Origin: Myxococcota bacterium
Lineage (GTDB): Bacteria; Myxococcota_A; UBA9160; PR03
DNA: 17,043 bases
Reading direction: 5' to 3'
Assembly (NCBI GenBank): GCA_030066475.1
Contig: JASJBO010000190.1
Coordinates: forward strand, 1 to 17,043
Of the stretch, positions 6,661 through 13,128 are shown piece after piece. Every line of letters begins with the position of its first letter. The stretch's first letter is position 1. Both the position numbers and the translations under genes were made by a program. The notes under the pieces were generated by a model. The model saw nothing but the letters and a program-made list of their open reading frames with translations, was not told the DNA's origin and searched no databases.

Positions 6661-8271
6661 ATGGAGACGCTCCGAGGACGCGCCGTGCTGGCCGACCCGA
6701 ACCTCAACAAGGCGTCGGCCTTCACGCCGGAGGAGCGCGAACGGCTGGGGCTGCGCGGCCTGCTGCCGGCGCAGGTGGAGACGCAGGAGCTGCAGATCCA
6801 GCGCATCCTCGAGAACCTGCGCCGCAAGGACAGCGACATCGAGAAGTACATCTTCCTGATGTCGCTGCAGGGCCGCAACGAGCGCCTGTTCTACCGCACC
6901 ATGCTCGAGCACATCGACGAGTTCGCGCCGATCGTCTACACGCCGACCGTCGGCCAGGCCTGCAAGGAGTTCGCGCACATCATCCGCGAGGCGCGCGGCT
7001 TCCACGTCACGCCGGACGACCGCGGCCAGATCCGGACGATGCTCGACAACTGGCCCGAGCGCGACGTGCGCGTGATCGTGATCACCGACGGCGAGCGCAT
7101 CCTCGGCCTGGGCGACCTGGGCGCGTGTGGCATGGGCATCCCGATCGGCAAGCTCGCGCTGTACACCGCCTGCGCGGGCATCCATCCGAGCCAGTGCCTG
7201 CCCGTGCTCTTCGACATGGGCACCAACAACGTCGAGCTGCGGGAGGACCCCCTGTACCTCGGCGTGCGAAAGGAGCGGATCCGCGGCCCGGCGTACTTCG
7301 ACCTGATGGACGAATTCGTGGCGGCGGTGGAGGACGCGTATCCCGGCGCGCTGGTGCAGTTCGAGGACTTCCAGTCGCCGACCGCCTACGCCCTGCTCGA
7401 GCGCTACCGCGAGAAGACCCTGTGCTTCAACGACGACATCCAGGGCACGGCGGCAGTGGTGCTCGCGGGGCTGCGCGCGGCGACCCGCATCACGGGAACG
7501 CCGCTCGGCGAGCAGCGCTTCCTGTTCCTGGGCGCCGGCTCGGCGGCCACCGGCATCGGCGACCTGCTCTCGGTGGCGCTCACGGCCGAGGGCCTCGACC
7601 CCGAGGAGGCGCGCCGGCGCCTGTGGTTCGTCGACGAGCACGGGCTCGTCACGAGCAGGCGCGACGACCTCGCGCCGCACAACCGTCCCTATGCCCACGA
7701 CCACGCGCCGCTCGGCTTCCTCGAGGCGATCGAAGCGCACCGCCCGCACGCCCTGGTGGGCGCGACCGGCTTCGCCGGCGCGTTCACGCAGGACGCGGTC
7801 GAGCGGATGGCGCGCCTGAACGAGCGGCCCGTGCTGTTCGCGCTGTCGAACCCCACCGCCCACGCCGAGTGCACGGCGGAGCAGGCCTATCGCTGGACCC
7901 GGGGCCGGGCCGTCTTCGCGAGCGGCAGCCCCTTCGATCCGGTCGAGTGGAACGGCGTCACGTTCCACCCCGGACAGGGCAACAACGCCTACGTCTTCCC
8001 GGGCGTCGGCCTGGGCGTGGTCGGCTGCCGCGCCCGGGGCGTGAGCGACGGGATGTTCCTGGCGGCCGCGGCCGCCCTCGCGGAGCGCGTGGCGCCGGAC
8101 GACCTGGAGCGGGGGGCGCTCTACCCGCCGCGCTCGGACGTCCGCGCCATCTCGCTGGACATCGCGGTGGCCGTCGCCGAGCGCGCCTACGAGGAGGGCC
8201 TGGCCGCCCTGCCCCGCCCCGACGACCTGCGCGCGTCGCTGCGCGACTCGATGTACGACCCCAGCTACTGA
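6661..8271 (+). CDS. maeA: NAD-dependent malic enzyme (oxidative decarboxylation of malate to pyruvate)
   Basis: Converts L-malate to pyruvate and CO2 with reduction of NAD(P), linking the TCA cycle to pyruvate and acetyl-CoA supply. At 536 residues it matches the large MaeA/SfcA-type enzymes. Landmarks: IVYTPTVGQAC with catalytic Tyr93; VITDGERILGLGDLGACGMGIPIGK (two short stretches, 140-163) with Lys163; the metal ligands E235-D236 in QFEDFQ and D259 in FNDDIQGTA; the dinucleotide loop GAGSAATGIG (291-300); and ALSNPTAHAECT (395-405). All known catalytic residues are present. NAD rather than NADP preference is suggested by subfamily, not proven. The start is supported by the GGGGGA site 6 nt upstream. 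It lies 50 nt after the hydrolase gene and ends at a convergent junction holding a dispersed repeat. Confidence 0.94.
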   Translation: METLRGRAVLADPNLNKASAFTPEERERLGLRGLLPAQVETQELQIQRILENLRRKDSDIEKYIFLMSLQGRNERLFYRTMLEHIDEFAPIVYTPTVGQACKEFAHIIREARGFHVTPDDRGQIRTMLDNWPERDVRVIVITDGERILGLGDLGACGMGIPIGKLALYTACAGIHPSQCLPVLFDMGTNNVELREDPLYLGVRKERIRGPAYFDLMDEFVAAVEDAYPGALVQFEDFQSPTAYALLERYREKTLCFNDDIQGTAAVVLAGLRAATRITGTPLGEQRFLFLGAGSAATGIGDLLSVALTAEGLDPEEARRRLWFVDEHGLVTSRRDDLAPHNRPYAHDHAPLGFLEAIEAHRPHALVGATGFAGAFTQDAVERMARLNERPVLFALSNPTAHAECTAEQAYRWTRGRAVFASGSPFDPVEWNGVTFHPGQGNNAYVFPGVGLGVVGCRARGVSDGMFLAAAAALAERVAPDDLERGALYPPRSDVRAISLDIAVAVAERAYEEGLAALPRPDDLRASLRDSMYDPSY

Positions 8272-8324
8272 GGTCGCGAGTCGGCCCGCCTGCCCCCTCC
8301 GACGAGGCAATCGAGGTCGCCGGC

Positions 8325-8384
8325 GCAAGCGGAGCCGCCGCTTTGGGCGGCGGAGCGCGCAGCGAGCCGCAGGCGAGCGAAGTC
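8325..8384 (+). repeat. Dispersed hairpin-plus-tail element, copy B
   Basis: On the plus strand: GCAAG (8325-8329), a perfect 7-bp hairpin (CCGCCGC 8335-8341, loop TTTGG, GCGGCGG 8347-8353), then the same 30-nt tail as copy A at 8355-8384. It fills the junction between the convergent malic enzyme and methyltransferase genes and ends 2 nt before the methyltransferase stop codon. The hairpin arms differ in phase and loop from copy A while pairing is kept. Outside the boxes the two copies diverge. Confidence 0.75.
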
Positions 8385-8386
8385 CA

Positions 8387-9196
8387 TCAAACCGGCCGCG
8401 CCGCCAGCACGGTCCAGCTGTAGCCGCGTCGGTGGTGGAGCCGGACGTCGCTGAAGCCGGCCGCGGCGACCACCGCCTCGATCTCGGGGCCCGTGTAGTA
8501 CTTCGCGTAGGTCGGGTTGAGCTGGTCGTAGATCACCAGCTTGCGGGTGCGCCGGTCGAGCTTCGAGAGCGTGCCGAGCACGTAGCTGCGCAGCGGCAGC
8601 GGCAGCAACCGGCACAGCGGCGTGTAGAGGTCGAGGGCGACGTTCAGCGCGCTGCAGACCGCCGAGATCGCCCAGTGCGGCAGCCGCGTGGTGATCGCGC
8701 GCAGCGCATTCACCGCGCCCAGGTACAGCCCCATCCCCTCCTTGCCGTACACCCAGATCACCAGCCGCCCGCCCGGCCGCAGCGCAGCGAGGGCCGCGCG
8801 CAGGGTGGGCAGCGGATCGGGGATGAACTGGATCACGCCGTACGAGATCACGAGGTCGGCGTCGAGGTCGGCGGGCACTTCGTCGCCGCGCGCCTGGAGC
8901 ACGGTGGCGCGTTCGCCGTGCGGCGCGAGGTTGCGGCGCAGGATCTCGGCCCCGCGCGACGGCTCCACCGCGGTGACGTGCGCGGCGCCCGCCTCGAGCA
9001 GCATCAGCGCGATGCGACCGGTGCCGCTCCCGATGTCGACCGCGCGCGCGCCGCGCAGCTCCTCGATCCCGAGCAGCGGGCCGAAGACGTCGGCGAGCAG
9101 GTCGAGCGAGGCGTAGTGGCCGTCGTTCTCGGGGTAGTGGGACCACTGGTCGCCGAAGTCCCGGATCGTCCGGTCGCGTTGGATCGTGTCGCTCAC
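8387..9196 (-). CDS. Class I SAM-dependent methyltransferase
   Basis: A 269-residue soluble methyltransferase with unknown acceptor. The N-terminus has IRDFGDQWSHYPENDGHYAS, a signature of a methyltransferase group often found beside glycan or lipid loci. SAM motif I is AVDIGSGTGRIALML (52-66), followed by VEPSRGAEILRRN (acidic residue at the end of strand 2), VISYGVIQFIPDP (motif post-II) and LRPGGRLVIWVYG (motif III region). The C-terminal part (about 170-269) is a family-specific extension with LNPTYAKYYTGPEIEAVVAAAGF. The GTG at 9196 was chosen because homologous sequence starts there; the frame continues upstream only as a shadow of the divergent kelch gene. No Shine-Dalgarno is present, but a TACGCT box ends 6 nt before the GTG, suggesting a leaderless message. 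Divergent from the kelch gene, with 73 nt between start codons. Confidence 0.85.
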   Translation of the reverse strand: MSDTIQRDRTIRDFGDQWSHYPENDGHYASLDLLADVFGPLLGIEELRGARAVDIGSGTGRIALMLLEAGAAHVTAVEPSRGAEILRRNLAPHGERATVLQARGDEVPADLDADLVISYGVIQFIPDPLPTLRAALAALRPGGRLVIWVYGKEGMGLYLGAVNALRAITTRLPHWAISAVCSALNVALDLYTPLCRLLPLPLRSYVLGTLSKLDRRTRKLVIYDQLNPTYAKYYTGPEIEAVVAAAGFSDVRLHHRRGYSWTVLAARPV

Positions 9197-9202
9197 GGCG
9201 CG

Positions 9203-9208
9203 AGCGTA
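9203..9208 (-). promoter_or_regulatory. Candidate -10 box of the methyltransferase gene
   Basis: TACGCT on the minus strand lies 6 nt before the GTG at 9196. It is part of CGAGCGTAC (9201-9209), which forms a perfect 9-bp inverted repeat with GTACGCTCG (9255-9263) before the divergent gene. Confidence 0.45.
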
Positions 9209-9255
9209 CGGCGGAGCCGCGTCCGACACCAGGCATCGGCGCGCGCCTGATCGTG

Positions 9256-9261
9256 TACGCT
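9256..9261 (+). promoter_or_regulatory. Candidate -10 box of the kelch protein gene
   Basis: TACGCT lies 8 nt before the ATG at 9270, in the mirror arm of the same 9-bp inverted repeat as the methyltransferase box. A GGGGG run sits too close to the ATG (3 nt) to be a normal Shine-Dalgarno site. Confidence 0.45.
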
Positions 9262-9269
9262 CGGGGGCG

Positions 9270-10532
9270 ATGCTGCGCTGCCGCTTCGTCGCCGCCCTGC
9301 TGCTGGTCGCCGCGCCGGCGAGCGCCGAGCCGTGGAGCGCCGGGGCACCGCTTCCCGAGGCGCGCCAGGAGGTGGCCGTCGCCGCCCTCGAAGACCGCAT
9401 CTACGTGATCGGCGGCTTCCGCGGCGACCTCTCGATCGCCGACACGGTCGAGGTCTACGAGCCCGGAGCGGGCTGGTCGCTCGCGGCGCCGCTGCCCGTC
9501 CCGGTCCACCACGCGGCGGCCGCGAGCGTGGACGGCACCCTCTACGTGATCGGCGGCTGGGACAACATCCGCTTCTTCCCCGCGCTCGACACGGTCTGGG
9601 CCTACGACCCGGACGCGGACGAGTGGACGCCGCGCGCGCCGATGCCGACCGCGCGCGGTGGACTCGCGGCGGCGGTGATCGACGGGCTCGTGTACGCCGC
9701 GGGCGGCTCACCCAACGCGCGCGAGCGCGACTTCGCCGTCTACGACCCGGGTGCCGACGCGTGGGCGGTGCTCGCGCCGATGCCCACGCCGCGCAACCAC
9801 CTGGCCGCGGGCGCGCTCGGCGGCGTGTTCTACGCGGCCGGCGGACGCAGCGGCTTCGCGATCGGGGGGATCACCGACGCGCTCGAGGCCTACGACCCGG
9901 CGAGCGGCGAGTGGAGCGCGCGCGCGCCGCTCCCGACGGCGCGCGGCGGCCTCGGCGCCGCGACGCTGGGCGATCGGCTCTTCGTGCTCGGCGGCGAAGG
10001 CGCCGACTCGGCGGACGGGACCTTCGTCGAGAACGAGGCCTACTGGCCCGAGCACGACCGCTGGACGGCGCAGAGCCCGCTGCCCGTGGGCGTGCACGGG
10101 ATCGGCGCCGCCGCGCTCGATGGCCTCGTCCACGTGCCCGGCGGCGGACCGGTCGAGGGCTTCGGCGTCACCGACCTGCACCAGGTCTACGACCCCGCCG
10201 CCGAGCCCGACGCCGACGGCGACCGCGTGCCCGACTCCGACGACAACTGCGAGACCGAGCCGAACCCCGACCAGCTCGACACGGGCGCCGACGGCTTCGG
10301 CAACGCCTGCGACCCCGACTACGACGACGACGGGGCGGTGGGCCTCGCCGACTTCGCGCGCCTGCGCGCCGGCTTCGGACGCGGCGAGGGCGATCCCGGC
10401 TTCGACCCGGCGCTCGACGCCAACGGCGACGGCGCGGTGGGCCTCGCCGACTTCAACGCGCTGCGCGCGCGCTTCGGCGGTCCACCCGGGCCCTCGGGGC
10501 TCGCCTGCGCCGGCACCCCGCCCTGCCCCTGA
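9270..10532 (+). CDS. Secreted kelch-repeat protein with thrombospondin-3 and dockerin-like calcium-binding C-terminus
   Basis: A 420-residue exported protein. The signal peptide is MLRCRFVAALLLVAAPASA, with cleavage before EPWSAG. Residues about 25-310 form a run of kelch repeats (recurrent IYVIGG, LYVIGG, VYAAGG, FYAAGG, LFVLGG, each followed by a Y-W spaced pair such as VWAYDPDADEWTPRAPMPTAR), predicting a beta-propeller, perhaps for glycan or protein binding. Then comes a thrombospondin type-3-like segment, DADGDRVPDSDDNCETEPNP up to GNACDPDYDDDG. Two dockerin-like F-hand loops follow, DDDGAVGLADFARLRAGFG and DANGDGAVGLADFNALRARFG without its first glycine-rich linker. The C-terminus is GPSGLACAGTPPCP with two cysteines. 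The ATG at 9270 was chosen for the signal peptide; an ATG at 9186 in frame would bury it. No cohesin partner is visible, and the ligand is unknown. Confidence 0.85.
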   Translation: MLRCRFVAALLLVAAPASAEPWSAGAPLPEARQEVAVAALEDRIYVIGGFRGDLSIADTVEVYEPGAGWSLAAPLPVPVHHAAAASVDGTLYVIGGWDNIRFFPALDTVWAYDPDADEWTPRAPMPTARGGLAAAVIDGLVYAAGGSPNARERDFAVYDPGADAWAVLAPMPTPRNHLAAGALGGVFYAAGGRSGFAIGGITDALEAYDPASGEWSARAPLPTARGGLGAATLGDRLFVLGGEGADSADGTFVENEAYWPEHDRWTAQSPLPVGVHGIGAAALDGLVHVPGGGPVEGFGVTDLHQVYDPAAEPDADGDRVPDSDDNCETEPNPDQLDTGADGFGNACDPDYDDDGAVGLADFARLRAGFGRGEGDPGFDPALDANGDGAVGLADFNALRARFGGPPGPSGLACAGTPPCP

Positions 10533-10558
10533 TCAGAGCGGCGCCCAGAGCGGGGGAG

Positions 10559-10577
10559 GCGCTCGTTCTCGAAGCGC
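10559..10577. terminator. Weak stem-loop between convergent genes
   Basis: GCGCTCG (10559-10565), loop TTCT, CG-A-AGCGC (10570-10577): a 7-bp stem with one bulged A in the 63-nt gap between the kelch and ParB-domain genes. No T-run follows on either side. It may end transcription from both directions, but this is weak evidence. The dispersed element of the other two convergent junctions is absent here. Confidence 0.25.
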
Positions 10578-10595
10578 TCGGGCCCGGGTCCTCCT

Positions 10596-11621
10596 TCAAT
10601 CCGCCACCGCGGCGACCAGCGCCAGGTCGCGCTCGCGCACCGAGCCCGTGTCGAACCTCTTGGCCGAGCCCGCCATGCGCGTGAGCGCCGCGCCGATCGC
10701 CATCGGCGGCTTCGTGTCGCCCTTCTTCGCCCGGTGGAAGCGCACCGGGTTGATGCGCGCCACCACGTAGTTGCGCAGGTACGGCGACTTGAAGCCGCGC
10801 TCCTGCAGCTCGGCGACGATGCGCTTCACCTCGGCGTCGATCTGCAGCAGGCGCGCCGCCCAGCCCTCGCGCTCCTGCAGGCTCTTGGCCAGCGTCTTGT
10901 CGCTGAAGCGGTCGATCTTCTTGAGGAACGGGCTGTAGGCACCCCCTGCGAAGCGACCCTGCTGCTCGTAGACGAGGCCGAGCGTCAGCAGCTCGGGCGC
11001 CTCGAACTCGGCCGCGAAGTCCGACTCCACCGCCCGCTTGCGGCGGCGCGCCAGCTCGCGCGCCATGCGGATCACCTCGAGGCTGCGGTCCTTCAGGTTG
11101 TGCGCCTTCTCGGTGTTGAGCGCCAGGATGCGGAAGGCCAGGTCCTCGTCGGGCGACACCAGCGCCGTCACCTGCCGCAGTCCCAGCACCTTGGCGGCGG
11201 CCAGCCGGTGCCGGCCGTTGGGCGTCCAGAAGCCGCCCTCGGCCCCGCGCACCACGATCAGCGGGTCGAGGAACGAGCCGCTCTCCTCGATCTTCTGCGC
11301 CAGCCGCTTCGTGTGCGTGGGCGAGAGATCGCGCTGGAACGGGGTCGGCTCGATCGCGCCGAGCGGCAGCGAGGCCAGCAGGATCGGTCGGCCCGAGAAC
11401 GGCTCGCGATAGGCGCCGATCGCCGCGCCGCCCGCCCGCTCGACCTCGCCAACCAGACCTGCCAGCTCCGGGGTGGCCACCGGCAGCACCACCTGATCGG
11501 CGGCCAGCCCGCGCTTCTCCACGCGCGGCGTCAGGCGCTTCGCCGCGGAGGTCTTGCGGCCGCTCTTGCGCGCGGTCTTGCGGCGGGTCGTCTTCTTGCG
11601 CGCCGTCTTCTTCGCGGCCAC
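10596..11621 (-). CDS. ParB N-terminal-domain protein with histone-like lysine-rich tail
   Basis: A 341-residue protein. Residues 1-33 are almost all Lys, Arg, Ala and Thr (MAAKKTARKKTTRRKTARK and on), resembling the basic tails of bacterial histone H1-like proteins, so non-specific DNA binding is likely. Residues about 80-165 form a ParB/Srx-type domain: ILLASLPLGAIEPTPFQRDL, a KRLAQKIEESG helix, PLIVVRG, and NGRHRLAAAKVLG, the box corresponding to the GERR-type CTP-contact motif of ParB. A helical part follows (NTEKAHNLKDRSLEVIRMA). There is no parA partner and no parS site seen, and this is not the chromosomal ParB by neighbourhood. It could be a nucleoid-associated CTP switch or a ParB-fold nuclease. 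The GTG at 11621 has AGGA 7 nt upstream within TAGGAT, which is also a -10-like box, so it may have its own promoter behind the GH172 gene. Confidence 0.82.
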   Translation of the reverse strand: MAAKKTARKKTTRRKTARKSGRKTSAAKRLTPRVEKRGLAADQVVLPVATPELAGLVGEVERAGGAAIGAYREPFSGRPILLASLPLGAIEPTPFQRDLSPTHTKRLAQKIEESGSFLDPLIVVRGAEGGFWTPNGRHRLAAAKVLGLRQVTALVSPDEDLAFRILALNTEKAHNLKDRSLEVIRMARELARRRKRAVESDFAAEFEAPELLTLGLVYEQQGRFAGGAYSPFLKKIDRFSDKTLAKSLQEREGWAARLLQIDAEVKRIVAELQERGFKSPYLRNYVVARINPVRFHRAKKGDTKPPMAIGAALTRMAGSAKRFDTGSVRERDLALVAAVAD

Positions 11622-11627
11622 GGGGAG

Positions 11628-11633
11628 ATCCTA
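11628..11633 (-). promoter_or_regulatory. Candidate -10 box of the ParB-domain gene
   Basis: TAGGAT on the minus strand lies 6 nt before the GTG at 11621, in the 14-nt gap after the GH172 stop codon. The AGGA inside it could instead act as a Shine-Dalgarno site for a read-through message; the two readings cannot be separated from sequence alone. Confidence 0.35.
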
Positions 11634-11635
11634 TC

Positions 11636-12733
11636 TCAGCGCTTCGGGTCGGGCCGCGGCAGGCGCTCGGCCAGCGGCGGCAGCGGCGGAAGCGGCTCGC
11701 GCCGGCCGCGCTGGTACCAGTAGGCCACGCTCGAGTAGTCGTTGGCCAGCGCGTTGTCGTGGCCGGTCTCGATCGTGACGCGGATCCGCCGCTCGAAGCG
11801 GATCGGGTCCTCGACGTGGAAGCGGTACATCGAGTTCTTGCCGCTCCACGGCCACTCGGGCGTGCCGCTGTAGACCGTCAGCCCGTGGTAGGGCGCGTGG
11901 TACTCCTGGGTCGGACAGAAGGCGGTGTTGAAGTAGTCCTCGGTGCCGGTGCCGTGCAGGCGCGGCGGCCAGGGCTCGTCGTCGACGAAGATCATGTCGT
12001 CGCCCTCGCCGTACCAGTCGTTGAGCTGCCTCTCGAACACGTCGACGTTGAGCACGCAGCCCACGTACTGCCCCTCGCCGCGCGCGTCGAGGATGGTGTA
12101 GTTGCGCGCGCCGTCCAGGTTGGTCTCGAGCCACGGCCCGCGCAGTCGCGCGCCCAGGTCGGCGTAGTCGGCCTCGGCGTAGCCCTTCTCGCGCGCGGTG
12201 CCGGCGCTCGGGTTCAGGCGGTTCCACCAGGCGTGGAAGCGCGCCAGCGCCGGGTCGAGCGCGGCGTACTCCTCGTAGTCGACGTAGAAGTAGAAGACGC
12301 GCGGGACGGCGCCCTGGTTCTCGATCTCGAGGCGGGCGCCCGCGGCGAACGGCATCGGGAACCAGCAGTTCATGCTGCGCCCGTCCTCGGGGCTCATCTG
12401 CAGCGGCAGCGAGACGAAGTTGCGCCGCAGCCCGAAGCCGACCCCGAAGAAGTCGCCGAGCGGCGCTTCGACGCTGGGCGTGTCCTCGCCGTCCCAGAAG
12501 GCGCGCAGCACCAGCCCGCACAGGTCGTGGGGCTCGGGCTGGAGCGGCATGGTGGTGATCCAGACGTGCTTGACGCAGCCGGCGCCGTCGATCTCCGCGA
12601 ACGCCCGGCGCTCGCCCGGCTGGAGGATCAGGAAGTCGCGGTTGCCGCCGCTGCGGTCCCAGGACGAGACGCGGCGCCGCTTGAAGTCGCGCAGTCGCGC
12701 CAGGTCGGCGAGCGAGCCGGAGCCCAGGTCCAT
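11636..12733 (-). CDS. GH172 (DUF2961) glycoside hydrolase-like protein
   Basis: A 365-residue protein of the DUF2961 family, now glycoside hydrolase family 172, whose studied members act on difructose dianhydrides and on furanosides such as D-arabinan. Landmarks are RRVSSWDRSGGNRDFL near the N-terminus, HVWITTMP, the paired jelly-roll strands with VEAPLGDFFGVGFG and NCWFPMPF, FYFYVDYEEY, FVDDEPWPPRLHGTGTEDYF (the Glu in GTGTEDYF is one of the strongly conserved acidic residues), and a C-terminal half with FHVEDPIRFERRIRVTIETG. No signal peptide is seen, so it is probably cytoplasmic. The ATG at 12733 is fixed by GGAG with 7-nt spacing. It follows the cytochrome gene by 11 nt, so the two are co-transcribed. 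The natural substrate cannot be read from sequence. Confidence 0.87.
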   Translation of the reverse strand: MDLGSGSLADLARLRDFKRRRVSSWDRSGGNRDFLILQPGERRAFAEIDGAGCVKHVWITTMPLQPEPHDLCGLVLRAFWDGEDTPSVEAPLGDFFGVGFGLRRNFVSLPLQMSPEDGRSMNCWFPMPFAAGARLEIENQGAVPRVFYFYVDYEEYAALDPALARFHAWWNRLNPSAGTAREKGYAEADYADLGARLRGPWLETNLDGARNYTILDARGEGQYVGCVLNVDVFERQLNDWYGEGDDMIFVDDEPWPPRLHGTGTEDYFNTAFCPTQEYHAPYHGLTVYSGTPEWPWSGKNSMYRFHVEDPIRFERRIRVTIETGHDNALANDYSSVAYWYQRGRREPLPPLPPLAERLPRPDPKR

Positions 12734-12740
12734 GGGCAGT

Positions 12741-12744
12741 CTCC
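12741..12744 (-). promoter_or_regulatory. Ribosome-binding site of the GH172 gene
   Basis: GGAG on the minus strand, 7 nt before the ATG at 12733 and directly after the cytochrome stop codon. It decides between this start and in-frame extensions into the cytochrome gene. Confidence 0.6.
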
Positions 12745-13128
12745 TCAGTCGCCTCCGCCGGGGGCGAGCGTCTGCACGAAGTGGACGAGCTGCCAGACCT
12801 CGACCTCGCCGAGCTGCGGGAACGCCGGCATCGAGTTCCAGCCGTTCTGGATCTTCCACGCGATGCTGCCGGGACGCAGCACGGCGGCGCGCTCGACCAG
12901 GTTGCCGACGCCGGTCTCGACCTGGAGCGCGTCGGGACCGTTGCCGAGGCCGGTGGGGCCGTGGCAGCGCTCGCAGTGGTCGCGGTAGAGGACGGCGCCG
13001 GCGGCGATCGACTGCGTGGTGCGCGGAATCGGGCTCACCGCGTCGCGCGCCGCCGGGCGCGCGCTCAGGTCGCCGCTGCAGGCGGCGGTCGACGCCAGCA
13101 GCGCGGCGAGCCCGGCGCGCGCGCTCAC
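12745..13128 (-). CDS. Small mono-haem class I cytochrome c, exported
   Basis: A 127-residue electron carrier of the periplasm. The N-terminus, VSARAGLAALLASTAACSGD, is a short signal; the Cys at 17 follows TAA, so lipidation is possible but the lipobox is imperfect. The haem site is CERCH (C52, C55, H56) followed by GPTGLGNGPDAL, and the distal ligand is Met100 in WNSMPAFPQL, then VWQLVHFVQTLA forms the C-terminal helix. All haem ligands are present. The GTG start at 13128 overlaps the amidohydrolase stop as GTGA; this removes a long upstream extension that only shadows the amidohydrolase. Being between an amidohydrolase and a glycosidase is unusual and suggests that the unit includes an oxidation step, but no dehydrogenase is in the window. 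Confidence 0.88.
   Translation of the reverse strand: MSARAGLAALLASTAACSGDLSARPAARDAVSPIPRTTQSIAAGAVLYRDHCERCHGPTGLGNGPDALQVETGVGNLVERAAVLRPGSIAWKIQNGWNSMPAFPQLGEVEVWQLVHFVQTLAPGGGD

Noticed and set aside
6607..8328. Long open frame on the minus strand (573 codons)
   Set aside because: Antisense shadow of the malic enzyme, which has all catalytic residues in its own frame.
9186..9269. Earlier ATG for the kelch protein at 9186
   Set aside because: It would place 28 residues before the signal peptide and overlap the divergent methyltransferase start.
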